This document shows positions 62,335 through 64,000 of a DNA stretch of 64,000 nucleotides, piece by piece. This stretch comes from Shimia gijangensis (GTDB taxonomy: Bacteria; Pseudomonadota; Alphaproteobacteria; Rhodobacterales; Rhodobacteraceae), in contig NZ_FQZQ01000001.1 in assembly GCF_900142085.1 (NCBI RefSeq), positions 248,001 to 312,000 on the forward strand. The letters run 5' to 3'. The stretch's first letter is position 1; every line of letters begins with the position of its first letter. Below the pieces are notes generated by a model that had not been told where the DNA came from, ran no database searches, and saw only the letters and a program-made list of their open reading frames with translations. The position numbers and the translations under genes were made by a program.

Positions 62335-63114
62335 TTGCCGTTTTCGATTGTCCGGAATTGCTTGTCACACATTGCACGTCCAGCGCTAGCGCTGGCGTTT
62401 GTATTAGGTGTGGCTGGATGTGCCACAGAGCAGGTAAACCTGTCGACTGGTGGGATCTATGACCCCTACGAAGACAACAACCGCCGCACCCATCAATTCA
62501 ACAAGGATTTGGACCGCTTGGTCGTTGCGCCAATGTCCAATGGATATGGTAAGTCCACTTCTGACGGGCTTCGTGAAGTATTTGGCAACTTTGCCTCTCA
62601 CCTTGCCTTGCCCAATGACGTCATAAACAATGTGCTCCAGGGTGAGTTGGACGCCGCAGTGCAGAACACCGGGCGTTTTGCAATGAACACGATTGTTGGT
62701 TTCGCAGGTTTCTTCGATCCGGCGTCGGACGTCGGCATGTCCCAAATCGACGCTGATTTTGGTCAAACTTTGCATGTCTGGGGCTTTGCAGAGGGGCCTT
62801 ATGTGGAAATGCCATTCCTTGGACCATCGAACAGTCGCGATTCCATCGGGGTGTTTGTCGACATTGCGTTGAACCCTTTTATCGTGATTCTGCAGGATCC
62901 TCAGCAGTATGTGGGGATTTTCGCCTATATACTTGATTCGATGGGCGACCGGTATGAATATGACACCGTTATAGATTCAATCCTCTACCAGAGCGCTGAC
63001 AGCTACGCGCAGACACGCAGTATTTACTTGCAAAACCGCCGCTACCAACTTGGCATGAGCGCAGAGGATCTTTATCTAGATCCGTATTCGGATGACCCAT
63101 ATGAGGATTTCTGA
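62335..63114 (+). CDS. mlaA: MlaA/VacJ family outer-membrane lipoprotein
   Basis: The 259-residue protein starts at a TTG (62335), the only start that supplies a signal peptide, with lipobox LGVAGC and Cys29. VacJ motifs are YDPYEDNNRRTHQFNKDLDR (42-61), FGNFASHLALPNDVINNVLQG and GPSNSRDSIGVFVD. MlaA removes misplaced phospholipids from the outer leaflet of the outer membrane. The mlaC gene follows after 1 base. The start choice is less certain than the gene itself. Confidence 0.9.
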   Translation: MPFSIVRNCLSHIARPALALAFVLGVAGCATEQVNLSTGGIYDPYEDNNRRTHQFNKDLDRLVVAPMSNGYGKSTSDGLREVFGNFASHLALPNDVINNVLQGELDAAVQNTGRFAMNTIVGFAGFFDPASDVGMSQIDADFGQTLHVWGFAEGPYVEMPFLGPSNSRDSIGVFVDIALNPFIVILQDPQQYVGIFAYILDSMGDRYEYDTVIDSILYQSADSYAQTRSIYLQNRRYQLGMSAEDLYLDPYSDDPYEDF

Positions 63115-63115
63115 C

Positions 63116-63709
63116 ATGAAACGCCGTGAATTTATCGCAGCTCTGTCCGCTCTGTCTGTTGCCGTGATTGCACCGACCGGAGCCTTGGCCCTGAGTGACG
63201 CGCAAGCGAAATCGCTGGTCGATAACGTGGTCAGAGACATCAACAAGGTGATCAGCTCGGGCAAGTCCGTGAGCGGGATGATCAAGGACTTTGAGCGCAT
63301 CTTTGTGAAATACGGGGATGTTCCAATTATCGCCCGTTCGGCTCTTGGGGCGGATGCCCGGCGCGTGTCAAAATCCCAGCTCAATGCCTATACCAAGGCG
63401 TTTCAGGGATATATGTCGCGTAAATATGGCCGCCGCTTTGAAGAGTTCATTGGCGGACGCATCGAAGTCAAAGGCGCGCGCAGAGTCAAAAGCTTTCACG
63501 AGGTAAAAACCACAGCCTATCTCAAAGGCCAGTCGCCCTTTGCCGTGGATTTCTTGGTTTCCGACAAATCCGGCAAGCCGCGTTTCTTTGACATGATCAT
63601 CGAAGGGATCAGCCTGCGCCTGACCGAAAAGGAAGAGATCGGTGCCATGCTGGATAAACGCAAAGGCAATATTGATCTCTTGACGAAAGACCTCAAAAAA
63701 GCCGGGTAG
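63116..63709 (+). CDS. mlaC: MlaC-type phospholipid-binding periplasmic protein
   Basis: ATG 63116 with GAGG upstream gives 197 residues (an earlier in-frame start lies inside mlaA). It carries phospholipids between the outer-membrane MlaA complex and the inner-membrane Mla importer. Sequence features include YGDVPIIARSALGADARR and MSRKYGRRFEEFIGGRIEVKGARRV. The signal is MKRREFIAALSALSVAVIAPTGALA: a twin-arginine-like RREFIA motif precedes the hydrophobic core, so Tat export is possible. The MlaDEFB transporter is not in the window. Confidence 0.9.
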   Translation: MKRREFIAALSALSVAVIAPTGALALSDAQAKSLVDNVVRDINKVISSGKSVSGMIKDFERIFVKYGDVPIIARSALGADARRVSKSQLNAYTKAFQGYMSRKYGRRFEEFIGGRIEVKGARRVKSFHEVKTTAYLKGQSPFAVDFLVSDKSGKPRFFDMIIEGISLRLTEKEEIGAMLDKRKGNIDLLTKDLKKAG

Positions 63710-63735
63710 CCACGCGCCTTTTGGTCCAGCTTTTG

Positions 63736-64000
63736 TCAGTTGCCGCCGAAAATATCTTTTAGGATATCATTGACCACGCCCTCAATCGCTTCACCCGGCG
63801 ATTGCCGTTTGCGTCGTTGCGCAGGTGTCGTCTTGGGTGGCTTTGGAACAAAGGCGGGCAACGGTGTTGGCGAGATACCTTCATGCACGCGCACCATGGC
63901 CTCGTGCCAGATTTCCGCCGGCAGGCCGCTGCCCGTGACACCGGTCAGAGGAGTATTGTCGTCATAGCCCATCCAAACGCCAGCAACATATTCTGCGGTA
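63736..64000 (-). CDS. Class A penicillin-binding protein, C-terminus only (cut by window edge)
   Basis: The minus-strand frame is open to the right edge. The visible 88 codons read TAEYVAGVWMGYDDNTPLTG and continue to a stop at 63736. The VAGVWMGYDDNTPL and GSGLPAEIWHEAMVRVHEG stretches are characteristic of the end of the transpeptidase domain of bifunctional PBP1-type glycosyltransferase/transpeptidases. A basic tail with KPPKTTPAQRRKRQSP and DILKDIFGGN follows. The glycosyltransferase domain and catalytic Ser lie outside the window. Confidence 0.85.
   Translation of the reverse strand, partial: TAEYVAGVWMGYDDNTPLTGVTGSGLPAEIWHEAMVRVHEGISPTPLPAFVPKPPKTTPAQRRKRQSPGEAIEGVVNDILKDIFGGN

Overview
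The window reads as chromosomal DNA of a marine Rhodobacteraceae (Roseobacter-group) alphaproteobacterium. The evidence is gene content and order: a rpoZ-rsh-DUF2062-pdxJ-acpS-lepB-rnc-era-DUF1491-recO block, hisD with UPF0262 and a small phosphatase, DUF2948 behind murA, DUF2478, and a methylsuccinyl-CoA dehydrogenase-like enzyme of the ethylmalonyl-CoA pathway. This is inference from family knowledge; no database was searched. Coding density is high, many genes overlap by 1-8 bases, and most of the window is ordinary core genome with no integrase, transposase or CRISPR array.

Layout. 1-8.2 kb: an edge-truncated glutathionyl-hydroquinone reductase, a MalY/PatB C-S lyase, three consecutive peptide-deformylase genes plus fmt (the third deformylase has lost its catalytic residues), an ispH-lysE-methyltransferase-rnhA operon on the minus strand, and a cytochrome c. 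8.2-12.7 kb: acnB, a NYN-domain protein and folK. 12.7-21.9 kb: the long plus-strand housekeeping block from rpoZ to recO. 22-29.8 kb: a lipoprotein, a TetR regulator with a strong inverted repeat upstream, the Mcd-like dehydrogenase, TSUP and AI-2E-type membrane proteins, a DUF2478 protein, a small K+ channel, an orphan aminoethylphosphonate-type binding protein and an HpaI-type aldolase. 29.9-35.8 kb: a 1437-residue RTX/Hint protein, an unusual 605-base AT-rich gap and an orphan adenine methyltransferase.

35.9-44.0 kb is the most interesting part. It holds an exported OmpA-like protein, an exported caspase-like protein, a CDP-alcohol phosphatidyltransferase homologue with a broken motif, a 1526-residue exported CHAT-domain protein, and a small exported peptidoglycan-binding-type protein. 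Two different clan-CD (caspase-fold) proteins with intact His/Cys dyads thus sit next to cell-wall-binding partners, apparently all in the envelope.

44-64 kb: a phosphodiesterase-superfamily enzyme, a response regulator whose second half is out of frame at a run of eight T, a lytic transglycosylase lipoprotein, tRNA-Thr(GGT), a 54-residue basic protein, murA, hisD, map, a solitary TRAP binding protein, rsmD with a ferredoxin-reductase-type flavoprotein, a peroxiredoxin, a minus-strand run of small metabolic genes, a type I secretion ABC/HlyD pair, mlaA-mlaC, and the C-terminus of a class A penicillin-binding protein at the right edge.

Themes: N-terminal protein processing (def, fmt, map), envelope building and maintenance (murA, lytic transglycosylase, PBP, MlaA/MlaC, LepB), type I secretion with a plausible but distant RTX substrate, and C4/C5 acid metabolism (AcnB, Mcd).
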